From: Parelaphostrongylus tenuis
Taxonomy: Eukaryota; Nematoda; Chromadorea; Rhabditida; Metastrongylidae
Direction of reading: 5' to 3'
NCBI GenBank assembly: GCA_019055375.1
Contig: JAHQIW010000487.1
Coordinates: 174,362 to 238,361 of the forward strand
Length of the DNA stretch: 64,000 bases
This document shows positions 1 to 12,424 of the stretch, piece after piece (the first letter of the stretch is position 1; each line of letters begins with the position of its first letter). Made by a program: the position numbers and the translations under genes. The notes under the pieces were generated by a model. The model did no database searches, was not told the origin of the DNA, and worked only from the letters and a program-made list of their open reading frames with translations.

Positions 1-3000
1 CTATTGATTGACTGCAAAAACATCAAGACACGAAAAAATGTTCAAGAGGTGAAATTATTCATATAGAAGTCTTATCAGTGGTATTAAATCGTTTTATAAT
101 GATGTTACTTCATGAATCCGAATTTTCATTGGAAAACACACCACTCTTCGTGGCCGTCCGGACGGCGCGCCCCGTTGAGGGTCATAGTGCCCTAATCGTA
201 CGCAAATGCTTAAGGAAAATGCGATTTAATTGACGCTAGACGCACCTACGAACAGGTTTGTACTTGATTTCTTGATAGGTCACTAAATCCTGCATAAGAA
301 AAGTTACTCGTTAAATAAGACAAGGAATAAAAAATGGTTACTTACGGTTAGTTATAAATTCTGCTTATTTCGTCAGTAAGTCGGCACAACTTTCTGATAA
401 AATGTCCAAAAAACTTTGAAAAAAAGGCGTCCTAATACAAAAAGACTTGCAATACAACAGTTTGTCCCGTGCTATGAACTATTTCATTGGTACATTTGTG
501 CACCATAAGAATTAAATGTTTTGATGAAAGTCTTATTGAAAAAAGATGTAGACAGAGATGAAGAAATTCAAACGTATTACAAGATTAGTGAAGCGAACGG
601 AAAAAATCCAAATTTAAAAATGAAGAGAAAAGTAAGATGCGATCGATTTAAATGTTCGAATACATCACTGGAAACGTAGAGAAACTAACACGATGAATAA
701 AAACAAAAAACCAGTATGAATCTCCTCCTCCAAAAAAACTACAACGAAAAGAACTCACTGTGCATTTCGTGTGTCCGGAATTTTTCGTCGATGACCGATT
801 CGATCACTAAGTAAGCCGTTAAACTGATACTTCTCAAACAAGATCTTCTTTTGTTCCTGAAATCAAAACACTAGCATTCAGCCGTATGACAGTAACTAAG
901 GAGAATTGCCAGTATTCTCTCCGTAAAGTCATTTTTTACAGTTCATGAATATATAAATTATAAAATTATGTGGAGAAATAGCAGTAATTATTGTGCAAAT
1001 CGTGGGAAAGAGCTGGTAGGATTCCTACTTCCTTGCTACAAAACCGAGTACTTTATATTGACATTACACTCAAGAAAACTATTCATTATCATTGCAATTA
1101 TTATTTTATCGTTGCTAGTATCACTAATATCGTTATTATTTTCAATATTATCAAAATAATTATTATTATCATTGGAGGCGGGGTAGGGCACTGATTAGTT
1201 ACACAGTGTACCAGGATGTATCATCAGATGGCAATGAGGTTAGATCACGGAATGGGCTTCATGTATGATACCATGCTCGAAACATGGACGGAAACTGAGC
1301 AAGGAGAAACGAATGGAATATATGGGGCCATACTACCAGGGATAACGAGTCATTTAAGTGCCAGGAAACAAAGTTATAAGCAAGGCACTGATTTGACCCT
1401 CCCCCCCTTCAACACTCCCTTGCAATCAGTCAAAGAACGCCTTGGTCCTGTTACCCCCGAGACTGCAAGAAGTATCGTCTCAATCAGCATTCTATTGGAT
1501 CCTATCGTCTCAATCAGCATTCTATTGAATCCATAAAAAGATAAAATCCTCAAGCAACAGTTAAAACAACACGTGAAATGTTCGAAGACTTTCATGGAGG
1601 ATGACCGCGAGAAAACCAAGCGAACGCAAGAAGTGCTAAGATATGTACAGTAAATTGTCGACGAGTTGCTTAGAAATTGCAAAAAAAATATCTTCGCTAT
1701 TATTATTGATTTTGCCATTATTTTATTTCTACTATAAATTACATGTAACACGTGTATTCGTGACATCACATGTATCACACTTTGCTTTAGTATTTTGAGA
1801 CTTCGATTCCTCTCTCTATATTCACTATTGGAGAAGGTTTTTCAATTTCTTTGCGTGTGAATTCGTCTGCTGCTTTCAGATTCTTCTGTCTTCATCAAAA
1901 ATGCCGTTGAATGCTGGTCGACTTTATGTAGCATGGATACAAAGAAATAGTCGGGCTAGAGCGCTCCGAATTTGATTAAACGAGTAAGCTTGCACAAGAT
2001 AGAACCTTGTTACGTTTACCCAGCTTTGGTAAGATAAGAAAATTGGAGGGCCGGGGCTGGAGCAGTTAAGTTAGCGCCTGGATAAGTTAGGCCGTTTAGC
2101 GTCATAAACAGGTCTCTACTACAGCGCTATTCGCTTAAATAGAAGAAAAACTGTTGGTTGATATGCGCGTATTTGTTGAAGCTCTACTTCAATAATCAAC
2201 CCTAGTTTTCTCGCTAATTTGTTCCTCAAGCAATTATACAGTGACGTTTTGCTTGCTTTTTACATACATCGTCCTCAAGTGCTCAATTTGATGGAAGAAT
2301 TCACTGCCATAGGAATCACCATCGACCTGGAGGTAGTGAAGTTACAATAGACCAGGCTTCTTTTGATTTTCGATGACTACCTGTTTGAAACCTGTCTATG
2401 GTCAGAATGGCTCTTCTGGAACCACAGAGAAGATTAGTCGACCAGCATGCGGTATGTCAGTGAGGCGAAAAGATGGCAAATTCCTAGGTCGCGCTGCATT
2501 CACACACGAACCCACTCATGGACGAAGACCAATTAAGGAGAATAAAGCACATAGAGAAGTGTTGGGGTCTAGACTAGACAGGGAAATGGACCATTTAGTC
2601 TCTATGGACGCAAGGAAAGTAATTTGAATACATGGAAAACCTCTCGATGGGTTGTTCAACCATTTGGCGACCAACGAATCACAGCGTGGATGATCATCGC
2701 ACTGAAATCGGTATTTATTTAGTAGAAGAAATCAGTGCGAATGCCGCGAACTAATTGCTTGAGGTCGTCGTTCTAATCCTCACTTCGCAAAGAAGGAAAA
2801 ATGGTTTGAAAATCGCTTAAGGGGCTCAAAAACTGTTGTAGGGTCAAAATCAATGGATCGTATGTACCAAAGTTAATGTTACTCATCTAATGTCAAACAT
2901 TATTCCTCTAATTAGCTATAAATGCACTGGAATAGACTAAGTCTTTTTATGGTTTTTCGAACAGCTTTGAAAGAATTTATGCAAGAAGAAGAAAGGTCAT

Positions 3001-4474
3001 CTCCAATACACACTGAAAAACTATTGATATCCGAGGTATACGTAAGATGCACAGCAGCAATTCGGATTGAATAAAAACTGAAAGCGAAACAGTTTTAAAA
3101 GACCAAAATAACAGGGCCTCGATAAATTTTTGTGAAGTGAGAAATTTTTACTAGAAATCGCTGCTAGAGGTAGCTGTGATAACTTCGCTCTTCAACTTGT
3201 CATTTCACTGAATGCATCAATTCTAGATATACTATATTAACTAAATGGTTCTTGTTTTCTATAGAATAAAGGCCATTTCCTTTAAGTTTTTTCCCATTTG
3301 GGATGATTTATCTAGTTGATCGTAAAAATTCTAATCAATAATAGAAGCAATAAGAATGTCTAATCAAAGTGTGATTTGATAAGACAAAAAGTAAGAAAAA
3401 ATACATGCTGAGAGAAATGTCAAAATTATTTTACTACAAACTGCTCCTCCTCTAAGCATCAAACAGAAAATTATCTTAAAATCATACACCAGTTCGAACA
3501 GTTCAGTTCCACTTTACCGAGCAATAATGACAAATGATGATAGAACAGGGTTAAGAGAAACAGTTCGATATGTAAAATCGCCAACAAACTATTTAAACAA
3601 CTCTAGAAGGACAACACATCTCTACGGCTGGCAATTAGCAACTTTCTGCTACAACAGCATCCGTCCGAATCTAACTCATTCCGAAGGTTTTCATCCAGCT
3701 TGAGGTGATCACCATGTGCTTTTGGGCGACTTATACAGAAGAGATAAAGAAACTGATTTGTATAGCTGTTTAAGCAAGCCAACAGACAACTCAATAGCTT
3801 TATCTTTGTAAAATTTTTTGATGATTTGAACGATATCTCTAGTAGCTGATCAACTCCTACCCATTGATAAAAAACGGATTAAAGTCACACATTTGGATAC
3901 CAACAATCTATGAAATGCTGGTTTTTCACTAAGTCAATGAGTCTTTATGGTATGGCCAGAAATAAGTGATTCGAGTGAGAAAAATCGACTACACGTAAAT
4001 TTTTAACTGTCTCTATTTCTGTCACGCTATCGATTCGAGCGAATCGGAACAGAAATCGGCAATAGAATAGCGGATATCTGACTTCATGTAAACCGATAGG
4101 TTCACAGCATACTGCGATCTTTACTCTAGAAAAACCTAGCAACTAAGGTTGACCTAAGGTTTGAACTTGGCCAGCTGGAGTTTTGTGTCAGCCCAGTCAA
4201 TGGTGAGTGGTGATGCACTACACCGTTTCCATCCACAATTATTGATTGACTGCAAGGACGAAACTTCGTCAATTGGTGAGAGTAGATGAAAGATGAAAAA
4301 TGAAAAGAAGAAGATAAATTTAAAGAATAGAATGCTAGAGAGATTGTAAAGGATTCAGACTAATAGGCGCAACGGAAGAAATTCTTAGATTCAATGATGA
4401 GATAAGAGAGGAGATAAAAGTGGAGAACGAAAAAGATAGCGCAGAAAGTACGAAGAATGAGGATGAAATCAATG
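1..4474. other. Gene-poor repeat region
   Basis: No gene I can support. Positions 1-215 are one copy of dispersed repeat family D; the second copy is at 33690-33995, and a short piece of its beginning recurs near 4240. Positions 1473-1532 contain a tandem duplication. Positions 1545-1625 match the 3' part of the SINE-C family also seen at 25200-25275 and 37600-37695. An 84-codon open frame at 2373-2627 has basic, transposon-like composition but no family I recognise. The rest shows nothing clear on either strand. Confidence 0.5.
1473..1532. repeat. Tandem duplication of about 30 bp
   Basis: The segment tatcgtctcaatcagcattc occurs twice in direct succession, followed each time by tattg and then gatcc or aatcc. 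The two units are nearly identical, so the duplication is recent. It ends next to a SINE-C-like tail. Confidence 0.8.
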
Positions 4475-5602
4475 TCACGCTCGTTTAATAATATCCGGTT
4501 GATGTTCTGACGAAAAACGAGACATGTTTGCTGAACAAAAGCCAATAAAATCCATAAAAATGTCGGAATCACCCGCCTCCTCCTCCGGAGAGTTGAGCAT
4601 AGCCAACTTGTCCACATCAACGATCGGTTCACGCTCATCAATCGGAACAATCACTGCCGGCATCACATTACCGTCCTGTTCTAGCTGTTCATCCTCCTCC
4701 TCGACTTCCTCATTGTGTTCCTTCTCTCCGTCATCACTCTTCCTCGGATCATCCTCCTTCATCACAACATCTTCCACAGCTTTGTTATCGTCGAAATCAT
4801 TCTCAACCTGTAATTCATTTGGACAAATACAATTTATAAACGTTCAGATATTATTTTTTTTTACCTCTGTCCACATTCATTAAGGAACGAAAATACTTCT
4901 CGTAGTGAATGTCACAGGGTGAATATGACCTTATTATCTTCTATTAATTGTGATTATGAACAAAAGCAATAAAGAGGAGGAGTCGCCCGGCCTGACTGCT
5001 ATGAACTCAGTCACGACTAAAGCGTTGTAAACAAACCGGCCGTCCCAGGAGCATGCTTTGTCGATTTCATCCTATTCTCTCTGCTTGGCAACTTCAAGGG
5101 AACGGTATCACGTCTGAGTAATATAATCTATGGAAGATTGTCAAGTCAAGGAAATATTACATAAGTGTACATTCAGTCTGTATTACTTATTTGAACGGAA
5201 AATTCGACCTTTTTATACTCGTCGACATTGAAGTCGTTGTTGATGTCCAAGCCGATCTTCCTGGATCTTTGAGGAAATTCCTTCGGGATCATCGATTCAT
5301 CTCGGTCCAGCGGTGAATGTTTATTCGAAAATGGTCCAGTGCCGATGAAGAGATAGAAACTTAGCAGCGTCCATACGCCAAGAATCGCGCAACACCACGG
5401 TACGACCTTCCGCCGACCGAGCATCGTGAAGAGATCGCCACCAATCGTGGTCACGCCCCTCACCAGCATTCCCTTCACCGACACGGCGGCCAGTATCGTC
5501 GGCGAAGACCACTAACAGGCCTAAGGATAGGCCTACGGTCAGGCCTACGGACTGATAAGACGGACTGCCGGTGCCAATGGTCTTCACTTGGCTGGTCCCC
5601 AT
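4475..5602 (-). CDS. Uncharacterised type II membrane protein with acidic tail
   Basis: Proposed three-exon gene on the minus strand: 5602-5549, 5511-5209 and 4807-4475, about 229 residues. The first two exons are GC-rich and codon-like. A 37-nt intron (5548-5512, gt...ag) joins the two overlapping open frames in phase 0; without it each frame breaks. A hydrophobic stretch around residues 75-95 (VVPWCCAILGVWTLLSFYLF) with basic residues before it and none of the usual signal-peptidase context suggests a type II membrane anchor, as in Golgi enzymes. Exon 3 opens after a tacag acceptor and encodes a very acidic Glu/Asp-rich region. The donor at 5208 (gtcgaa) is weak. I do not recognise the family. 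It could be the N-terminal part of a longer, broken or mis-spliced gene. No function is assigned. Confidence 0.45.
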
Positions 5603-6468
5603 TGCAAAAAAACAGTAAACTCATTCGATGTTCTCATTTAATTGTTCAATTCATCCATTAGTGAACAAAGTTACAGCAGTATATCTGTCCAGAAAAGTCG
5701 ATCTCTGACAAATTCAACCAAAAAGAGTCTTACATTTGTGGAATAAAGTGAAAATAAATGGCATTTAAGCAATATCTGAAGGATTTTGACCCTCCTTGGG
5801 TCCTATTTCAACGCATTTTGAAGAAATCTAGTGACGATTCACTAAATTTGGTAATATTGAAATCATCTCTAATTCACAATGGGAATTTTTTCAACGAAAT
5901 TTCAGTCGATTGATACTTTAGAACAGTTTAACTTTGCGGCTTATGGACATGATTATGATTATGAGGGACTAATACGTTCGACATTGATTAGTATTTTAGG
6001 AGTATTCTATGCGTTCGACTCCATTTATGGTATTGTAGAGGTAATTTGATTCATACTTGCCCTATCCAGTAGATTTAGGAGACTAAACCATCCTATCAAG
6101 CTGACGTTTCTTATCCTCTCAGGCCAGTCTTGCACCATTTTATGGCCGCGGAGAGATCACTTTCACCCTCAGCGGAATTAGATCCGTTAAGATCTGATGA
6201 GTGAGAGGATCAAAATGGACAGAATCACTATTGAAATGGACTAACAAACTTGCAATCTGATGATTGTGGAATGGACTCCAGCAGCGATCATCCCTTTCCG
6301 AGGTAGCCCGTTCTCATACTATACCATCAAAGCCCTCACTCTTTCTCTCACCTTGTGTCTTTCTTCCATTTCTCTTCTCGACACTCTTGTCGTTGTATTT
6401 CGCATCGTACTAGTCGTTTAAATTCAATTAGGCAATAACTCGAAATTGACATTAAAAACAAGCTTTCC
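5603..6468. other. Intergenic, no clear feature
   Basis: AT-rich sequence without a supported gene. A short stretch near 6115-6150 resembles the middle of the SINE-A family, but too weakly to call. Confidence 0.4.
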
Positions 6469-7178
6469 TCAAAGAAGCTTCCCAAAGACTTCCAGCTAGA
6501 AAATTTCAGAAAAAAACACATTATATATTCTCACGGCTCAATTTAATTTCCTCTGAATAGAAAATCAAGAATTCATGACTTGAAGTGTGGCAATTGTTTC
6601 GACAACTTTTTATAATGCCAAGTCTAACTTCACGAAGAATCATAAATGCATTTTGCTTCGTAGTGAGAAAACTAATGTAGACATGAGAAAGAATTCCATA
6701 GTTGATTACAGTAACTGAAATCCCTACATATAGAATGATTTCGCTCAGAAACATCACTGCTCCGCCAATAAGTAATACACAGTAGTCATTTTTCACTTCA
6801 TAGATGCTCGCCTGCTGTAGCGCAGCGACTAGAAATGCTGTGCAAAACAGAGGAGATCGTTGGTTCGATCATGCACTTCGGACAAATAGCTATCATCACT
6901 CCAAGGTTAGTAAATTGGCATCAGAGTCGCGTCAAAGACAGAAATTTTGTACATCGGTTTTTGTGAATCATTATAGTCTCTGCAACGCTACGAATGAAGT
7001 CGAATGCATCGAGCATTCTTAGGAGGACAATCAACGCCGAACGCTTTTTTACACCTTTCATGCTCATAGCATAGTTTGCTGAATAGTATAGCAAATAAAC
7101 ACTGGACAAAGTCATGATGAGCGCACGAATTGCTACTAGTGATGTTACAGCAAAAGCAAATAAATTTACTTCAACCAT
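6469..7178 (-). CDS. Candidate small polytopic membrane protein
   Basis: Possible minus-strand gene with exons 7178-7055, 6795-6629 and 6495-6469, giving about 105 residues. Exon A starts MVEVNLFAFAVTSLVA and holds one long hydrophobic segment; exon B has two more (CVLLIGGAVMFLSEIILYVG and a second). Donors are gtgtaa and gttaga. The exon C acceptor (ttttctag) is good, but the exon B acceptor lacks a pyrimidine tract. A ttttag acceptor sits about 40 bp upstream of the ATG, usable for trans-splicing. A decayed SINE-A copy (6804-7050) fills the first intron. I cannot assign a family; a chance run of hydrophobic codons in AT-rich DNA is the main alternative. Confidence 0.3.
6804..7050 (+). mobile_element. 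SINE-A (tRNA-derived), decayed full-length copy
   Basis: The 5' part keeps a tRNA-like A-box region (gtagcgcagcgactagaaatg) and B box (ggttcgatc). The 3' part keeps the family end: gaagtcgaatgcatcgagca followed by caatcaacgccgaacgc. The middle has diverged. It lies in the intron of the candidate membrane-protein gene, antisense to it. Confidence 0.7.
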
Positions 7179-7913
7179 CAACGAGACCAAGTCGTGGTTT
7201 TTTCATCGGAAGTAAACAGACGTTTTCTAAAACCAAAGATATTTTATGATAAATATTGCTTTTGAGTGGCTCTTGAAGGTAGAACTGGATTTTTCTGAAA
7301 GATTACTGATGGCTCTTTTGGTATGAGGCGCTGTTCCCACTAAATAGTATACTTTCTTTTGACTGAGGCATAACATTGGGATTGTTAGCTTGCCGATGTG
7401 TTATGCTGTAAGCTTTCTTTATGCAAAATCAAAGCGAACTTTTATAGGTGGTGTTCAAAAACCAGTGCGAACTCTTTCAGACGTGAGACTGCGTAAGCCG
7501 TGATATTCAACCAGACTGTCTGAACAGATATTAGCTGTTGTCGTCATAAAATCAGCAGCGAACATTCATAGCGCAGCAGGTGGTATCTGCATGTCTGTGC
7601 ATGCATGTCTGGCTCTCTGCGCCTGCTCTCCTATGGATATGGTTTAGAAAGAAGGCAATAAAAGAAATGAGAAAAGAGTAGCAAACCGTTGTAAGGTTCA
7701 AACAACTCCAGAAACCAGAACGTTTTCTTCTTTTCATCCTTGCAGCGCACTATGGAGGTTTTTTAGAAACCATTTCAAGCTCAGATCTCCAGTTCGCATG
7801 TTTTCGAATAATCACTAATAGTCTATTGGAGAAGCTCTGTTCGGTAAAAAAGCAACAAATACGACAACATTCTACACAATGCTGCTACATACCGCATTTT
7901 TTTATCTAAAAAA

Positions 7914-8152
7914 AGGATAAAGGTAAACCTCTCAGCGTTTATCAACCTTTGAGGGATGCGCCAATGCCTTTCCCTTACAATGACTTCCGGTGGCCTATCG
8001 ACGTATGCAAGTCAGTGCTGCTATCTTCCCAAACAAGTCTAGTACCAAATCACCGACTTCACAAGGATGGATGGCTCGGTGAATCATAAGCGCGAGATCG
8101 AATCATCGAGTGACGTAGAACACCTCCTAACCATTGCTCAACATGCGCTCCT
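7914..8152 (-). mobile_element. SINE-A copy
   Basis: Read on the minus strand it runs from a gagcgcatgt-like start through the B box (gatctcgcgct) to the ggataaaggt tail on the plus strand. It is clearly related to 58588-58892 but has many substitutions and a deletion near the 3' third. Confidence 0.8.
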
Positions 8153-8393
8153 CTCATTGAAAAATGGGCAAATAGGCGTCATTTTCATGCAAAATACTTT
8201 TATAAATTTTATTCACTAACATTCTATCTTTTCGAAGTTATAAAGTTTCTCAGGTAAAACATCTCTTTCTATTAATATAATGTAGTATGAAATCGAATCA
8301 GAAACCAAGCTTAGTATGAATACTGGCATTTCTCAAGGTATCGAATGACCACAAAAAAAGAATGAAAAAGAAACAAATGTTATACAGATGATA

Positions 8394-8535
8394 AGGGATA
8401 AGGCTCTCGATGTTGATCAGTCCCTGAGGCATGCTCTATGCATTGATCTTCAATTTTTAACTCCGTTTGAGGTGACTGAATGCATATGTGACCTTTAGAA
8501 TGACTCGTGGTGTCCTCCCGCTCTATTGAGTCATT
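8394..8535 (-). mobile_element. SINE-A, 3' half only
   Basis: Contains the diagnostic tail (ataaggctctcgatgttgat) and the segment down to ctcgtggtgtcctcccgct, then the match stops. The tRNA-like 5' half is missing. Confidence 0.75.
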
Positions 8536-8769
8536 GAGTAGTATGTAGTATTATCAGCTGGAAATATGCTTCCTTACATGGCGGTGTGATTTGCTCGTTG
8601 AAACATAAGAAAGAGGAGAAAATAAGAATAAGAAATGACATAAGGAGAAAGAAATAAGAAGAAATATGAACGGATTATGAAATATATAGACGATCTTTTT
8701 GCAATAATTATCTCTGTGCAATGGAATGCCAACATCCCATGATCATAATGATCTCTCATAACTTGAGTT

Positions 8770-8965
8770 CGTCTCTTTGCATCTGTCGTCCCCATGGTCT
8801 TCAAATACGCAGACAGACAACATCTGCATGTGTGCATGCACGTCTGGCTCACTGCTCCTGCTTTCCCATGAGGTGAGCCTATCCTTCCAAAAGCATTACA
8901 ATAGCTGAGTGAGATTTGACGTCGCGCGGCACGGTGCGAAACGTACCGTTTGGCCCTCAAAGGGT
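8770..8965 (-). repeat. Dispersed repeat related to 28205-28415
   Basis: Shares with 28205-28415, in opposite orientation, the segment with an accgt...gacgtcaaat core, the cagacatgca-like piece and the flank ending tttgagggccaaacgg. A shorter relative lies at 7550-7640. No coding capacity is visible. Probably a small non-autonomous element. Confidence 0.6.
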
Positions 8966-9300
8966 TAAGATACCAAGCATGGCGGGCGGTCCACCAACCG
9001 GACCTGACTTCTGCTTGGGAAATTTGCCTTCTTAACGAACGTTATAGAGTTCTGATGGAATCTATTCACTTAGGAATTTCTGCAAAGTTCTCGGAATTTT
9101 TTCAGGCGAATTTGGTGCCAATAAGGAGCCTTGAAGAATGGAAGGCTTAGTTGACTTACGGCAAGGTCAATCCAACTAATATGCGTAGGTTTGCTGCATC
9201 TAATCATTGCATTAAATCACTGTTGAAATTCACGTCTCAACCATTTATAGTAACTGGAGTAGTTGATTGCTGAAACAAATTCCTTCAGTTGTGAATAACT

Positions 9301-10495
9301 ACAGGGTGCGAGAAAAGTTTCAGTAATTCTGTATTTTGGTAATTTTAGCACTGACATAATGTATTTATATCAATTCTGATAATTTCATCGAACTCTTTGT
9401 TTAGTTTTGGTTTACAAAGTGTTTTATTTATTTGTCTATCTCCAGTTCTACCTAAGTTATGGATCGTTAAAATGAACATATCGCAGTAGTTGAGTTGCAC
9501 AAGACGGGAATAAAAACGGCCGACATTGTTAAAATAACTGGTTTCAAACCAGCAGTGTCTACAGAGCGTGAAACGTTTCAGTGAGACTGCAGGGACGGAG
9601 GATTGCCCCCGAAAAGGCCGTCTAACCATCTCGTATACTCCGGAAAACATTCAGAAGATCAGTTGCCAAATTCAATTCGGAGCATTCGATGCGGGAAACG
9701 GAAAAGAAACCGAGTATCAGCGAGTGCAGGCCCGAAACATTGTCAAAAATAAGCTGAAGCTGTGCAGCTGCAAAATCACTCGCGTTTACCTTCTGAACGA
9801 AAAAACACAAAAGAAAAACGGCTTTCAATGACTTGTCGAATGATTCGTTTGATCGCCGGTGCTCGTTTGTCGAAGACGCTTTTCACAAATGAGAAAAAAA
9901 TTCACTGTCGAACCACTCCACATTCGCCAGAATCGACGTTAACTTTTCAAGCAGCGTCAGCATAAGTCCTTACTAACAAAAACCATGAGACGCAGCATTT
10001 TCTAGCCTCTGTGATGATGGTGTGGGCTGGCATTGGCGGCACCGGAAAACGTCGTTGATCTTCATCAACAGAAATGTCAGAATCAGCTATCAGCAGTAAG
10101 TTTTAGGGGGCGTACTGCAGCCTTGTATATTCGACATTTTAGCGGCGACTGATTTACGCTTCAGCAAGGCTGGGCTTTTGCGCTTTCGGCCCTCTCAACG
10201 ATTGTCATCTGTCAAGAGCAGTTTCCAGGTTTTCGGGGCAAGGACATTTGTTCATATAACTCGCCTGATCCCTGCCCAGTGGATTATAGGAGGAAAAAGT
10301 CTCGGCTACTCGCTCCACTAGCATTGAAGCATTAGAAGGGTTGACACGTATTCAGGACAAAATTACAGTGGAAACATGAACGGGCATTGTTGAAAATTTT
10401 CGCAAGCAACTTGGTAAATGTATAGAGATCAAAGGAGGCAATTTGAGAATTTCTTACGAACTTTTTTGTTTATTGTTATAATTCCTGATTTCCTT
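9301..10495 (+). pseudogene. mariner-family transposon relic
   Basis: Starts with a terminal sequence (acagggtgcgagaaaagttt) resembling that of the second mariner at 20526. The plus-strand reading passes through pieces typical of mariner transposases: a helix-turn-helix N-terminal part near 9460-9560 (HIAVVELHKTGIKTADIVK), a middle part near 9640-9840, a TNEKKIHC piece near 9885 and a MMVWAGIGGTGKR piece near 10014. Further on, a frameshifted stretch matches the DxWPxxSPDLNPLDY region. Many stops and frameshifts show it is inactive. It ends at or near the Penelope-like relic. Confidence 0.75.
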
Positions 10496-10504
10496 CTATA
10501 AGCC

Positions 10505-11830
10505 ACACACGAGGTGTTACAATAAACTTTATTTGACAGCTGACGTTTCGGCAGTTCGCCTTCTTCAGAGCATGGAAAGGTCAAATTGTCCGCAATCCAA
10601 TAAGCCAAACACCTTCATTACTCCTTTAGAAAAAATCACAATATCTAGATTTCAATCGCATCAAGCACAAAATCAACTCTTAACATACTCACCGCTTTTT
10701 CTGTATGTGTTTCACTGAGTAAATCGAATGGAGACCGCCGGAAGGAGATCACACAGGCTCGTAATGCACCTTACCCATCAAAACAACAGTCTTATACATA
10801 CTGACTCATATCACCGGTGATCACGAGACATTCCTCTCTGCGGTTTCTAGTTGGATTGGTGTTGTTAATCCAAAGTGCTTATAGAATTTTTCGCGCTGAT
10901 GTTTTTTGTTCCAGCGCAAGGATGGTGACTTCGATCTCAAAATCCATCTGGTCGTGTTTCTGTTCTCTGTGCTTCCTTAGCGGAGTGTTCCGTCTATTAA
11001 GACGCCTGTCAGCTAGGTGTTCATCCATGCGAGCATAGAGCGGCCTACCCGTTTCGCCAATATATTTATCGCTACACGCTTTGCAAGAGATTAGGTAGAC
11101 TGAAGCTACGCCCATGCAATCACCGTCTCTGCCATTAGGACATATTTCACAATCTTTCATTATACAGAGACGGTCATATAATCGGTCGCAAATTTGTTGG
11201 CGTCTTAAAGTATTCGCTGGTATTTCAATAATAGTCACCGATTGCTCTAAACCCGCTCTTTTCAAACAGCGTTTTATAGCTGTACTAATCTCGTTTGAAA
11301 AGAACGGGAGGATGAACGGGACTTTCCATTCATTCAAGTTTTCGTTCGGAGGCGTACTCTTTCCACGAGAAACACCACGGAGTTGATTTTGAGATCGAAG
11401 TCACCATCCTTGCGCGGGAACAAAAAACATCGGCGCGAAAAGTTCTTGAAGCACTTTGGATTAATACCACCAATCCAACTATAAACCGCAGGGAGGAATG
11501 CCTTCTAATCACACGTGATTTGAGCCAGTGTATAAGACTGTTGTTTTGATGGGTAAGGTGCATCACAAGCCTATGTGATATCCTTCCGGTAGTATCCACT
11601 TGAATTATTCGGTGGAACACATATGAAAAGCGGTGAGTATGTTGAGAGTTGATTTTGTGCTCGATGCGATTGAAATTTAAGTCTGGTGATTTTTTCTAAA
11701 GGAGTAATGAAGGTGTTTGGCTTGTTGGATTGCGGACAATTTGACCTTTCCAGGCTCTGAAGAAAGCGAACTAGCAAAATGTCAGCTGTCAAATAAAGTT
11801 TTTGTAACACCTCGTGTTTCGCTTGAAGAT
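10505..11830. mobile_element. Penelope-like element relic, head-to-head inverted halves
   Basis: Two inverted arms, about 10509-10965 and 11345-11825, surround a central unique part. Both arms end with the same sequence, gtgttacaataaactttatt on the left and its complement on the right, followed by gacagctgac and a cttcttcagagc motif. The left arm and centre carry the minus-strand GIY-YIG frame described separately. The right arm carries a second, plus-strand copy of that frame's C-terminal part (FEIEVTILAREQKTSARKVL, near 11385-11445). This fits two truncated copies inserted head to head, or one rearranged copy; Penelope-like elements are known for such arrangements. Confidence 0.75.
10879..11337 (-). 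pseudogene. GIY-YIG endonuclease domain of Penelope-like element
   Basis: Open frame of about 152 codons on the minus strand. Residues 80-105 read VYLISCKACSDKYIGETGRP and continue L-ARMDEH, the GIY-YIG core with the YIGETGRPL signature typical of Penelope-like elements. A Cys-containing segment (CEICPNGRDGDC) precedes it, and a C-terminal helix region with a conserved Glu (EVTILALEQKTSARKIL) follows. The reverse transcriptase part expected upstream is absent, so this is a 5'-truncated copy. The frame is open but has no complete element around it. Confidence 0.8.
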
Positions 11831-12424
11831 AAAAATCAGAAATTGTATTGAAGCATGCCAAGGTTATTAGACAGTCGGCCTTGAGATTTGTATCAGTTGT
11901 CTCAGTATAAAATGCCCAACTTACGAATTGCCATGCATAACTTTTCCAGACTCCGCAGAGCAAACCTGATACTTGAGCAACTAAGCTTGCAAGTGTAATT
12001 ATAGAGGAAAATTAAGATGAAATTGTTGACAACATACAGTTCTTCTATGAAGACGCAAGAATAGGTTCACTGCACTGATGATACAAAACAATTGCCGACA
12101 CAACTAAGAATAATCCAGTCTTCAGCAGAAGAGAGTGGAGTGAACCGGAACATAATGGGGATCCCAGAACATCGACATAATTCCACCTATCAAATGCTGC
12201 ACCATTCCTAGCGAATGTTTAACAGCTGTGCAGGTGTTGATATGCAGAGATTACAGATGTTTCCCAGCCAGCTGCGATGCAAAAACACGATTCAATTGCT
12301 GTGGCACGTTCAACAAATGGGAAATCGACCTTATGGAAAATATACGAATGAGATAGAAAATAAAACAAAATATACGAATGTGATAGAAAACATATGTTCA
12401 TATCACTTGGACTTGGACGGTCCG

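Larger units (their letters stand above)
7179..9300. other. Repeat-rich intergenic region
   Basis: Contains two SINE-A copies (7914-8152 and 8394-8535) and two pieces of another dispersed family (7550-7640 and 8770-8965), which shares with 28205-28415 a segment ending in ccgtttggccctcaaagggt (read here on the plus strand). No supported protein-coding gene; an open frame at 8950-9150 starts inside repeat sequence. Confidence 0.5.

Noticed and set aside
2373..2627. 84-codon frame with basic, retroelement-like composition
   Set aside because: I could not place any reverse-transcriptase, integrase or other motif in it, so no element is called.
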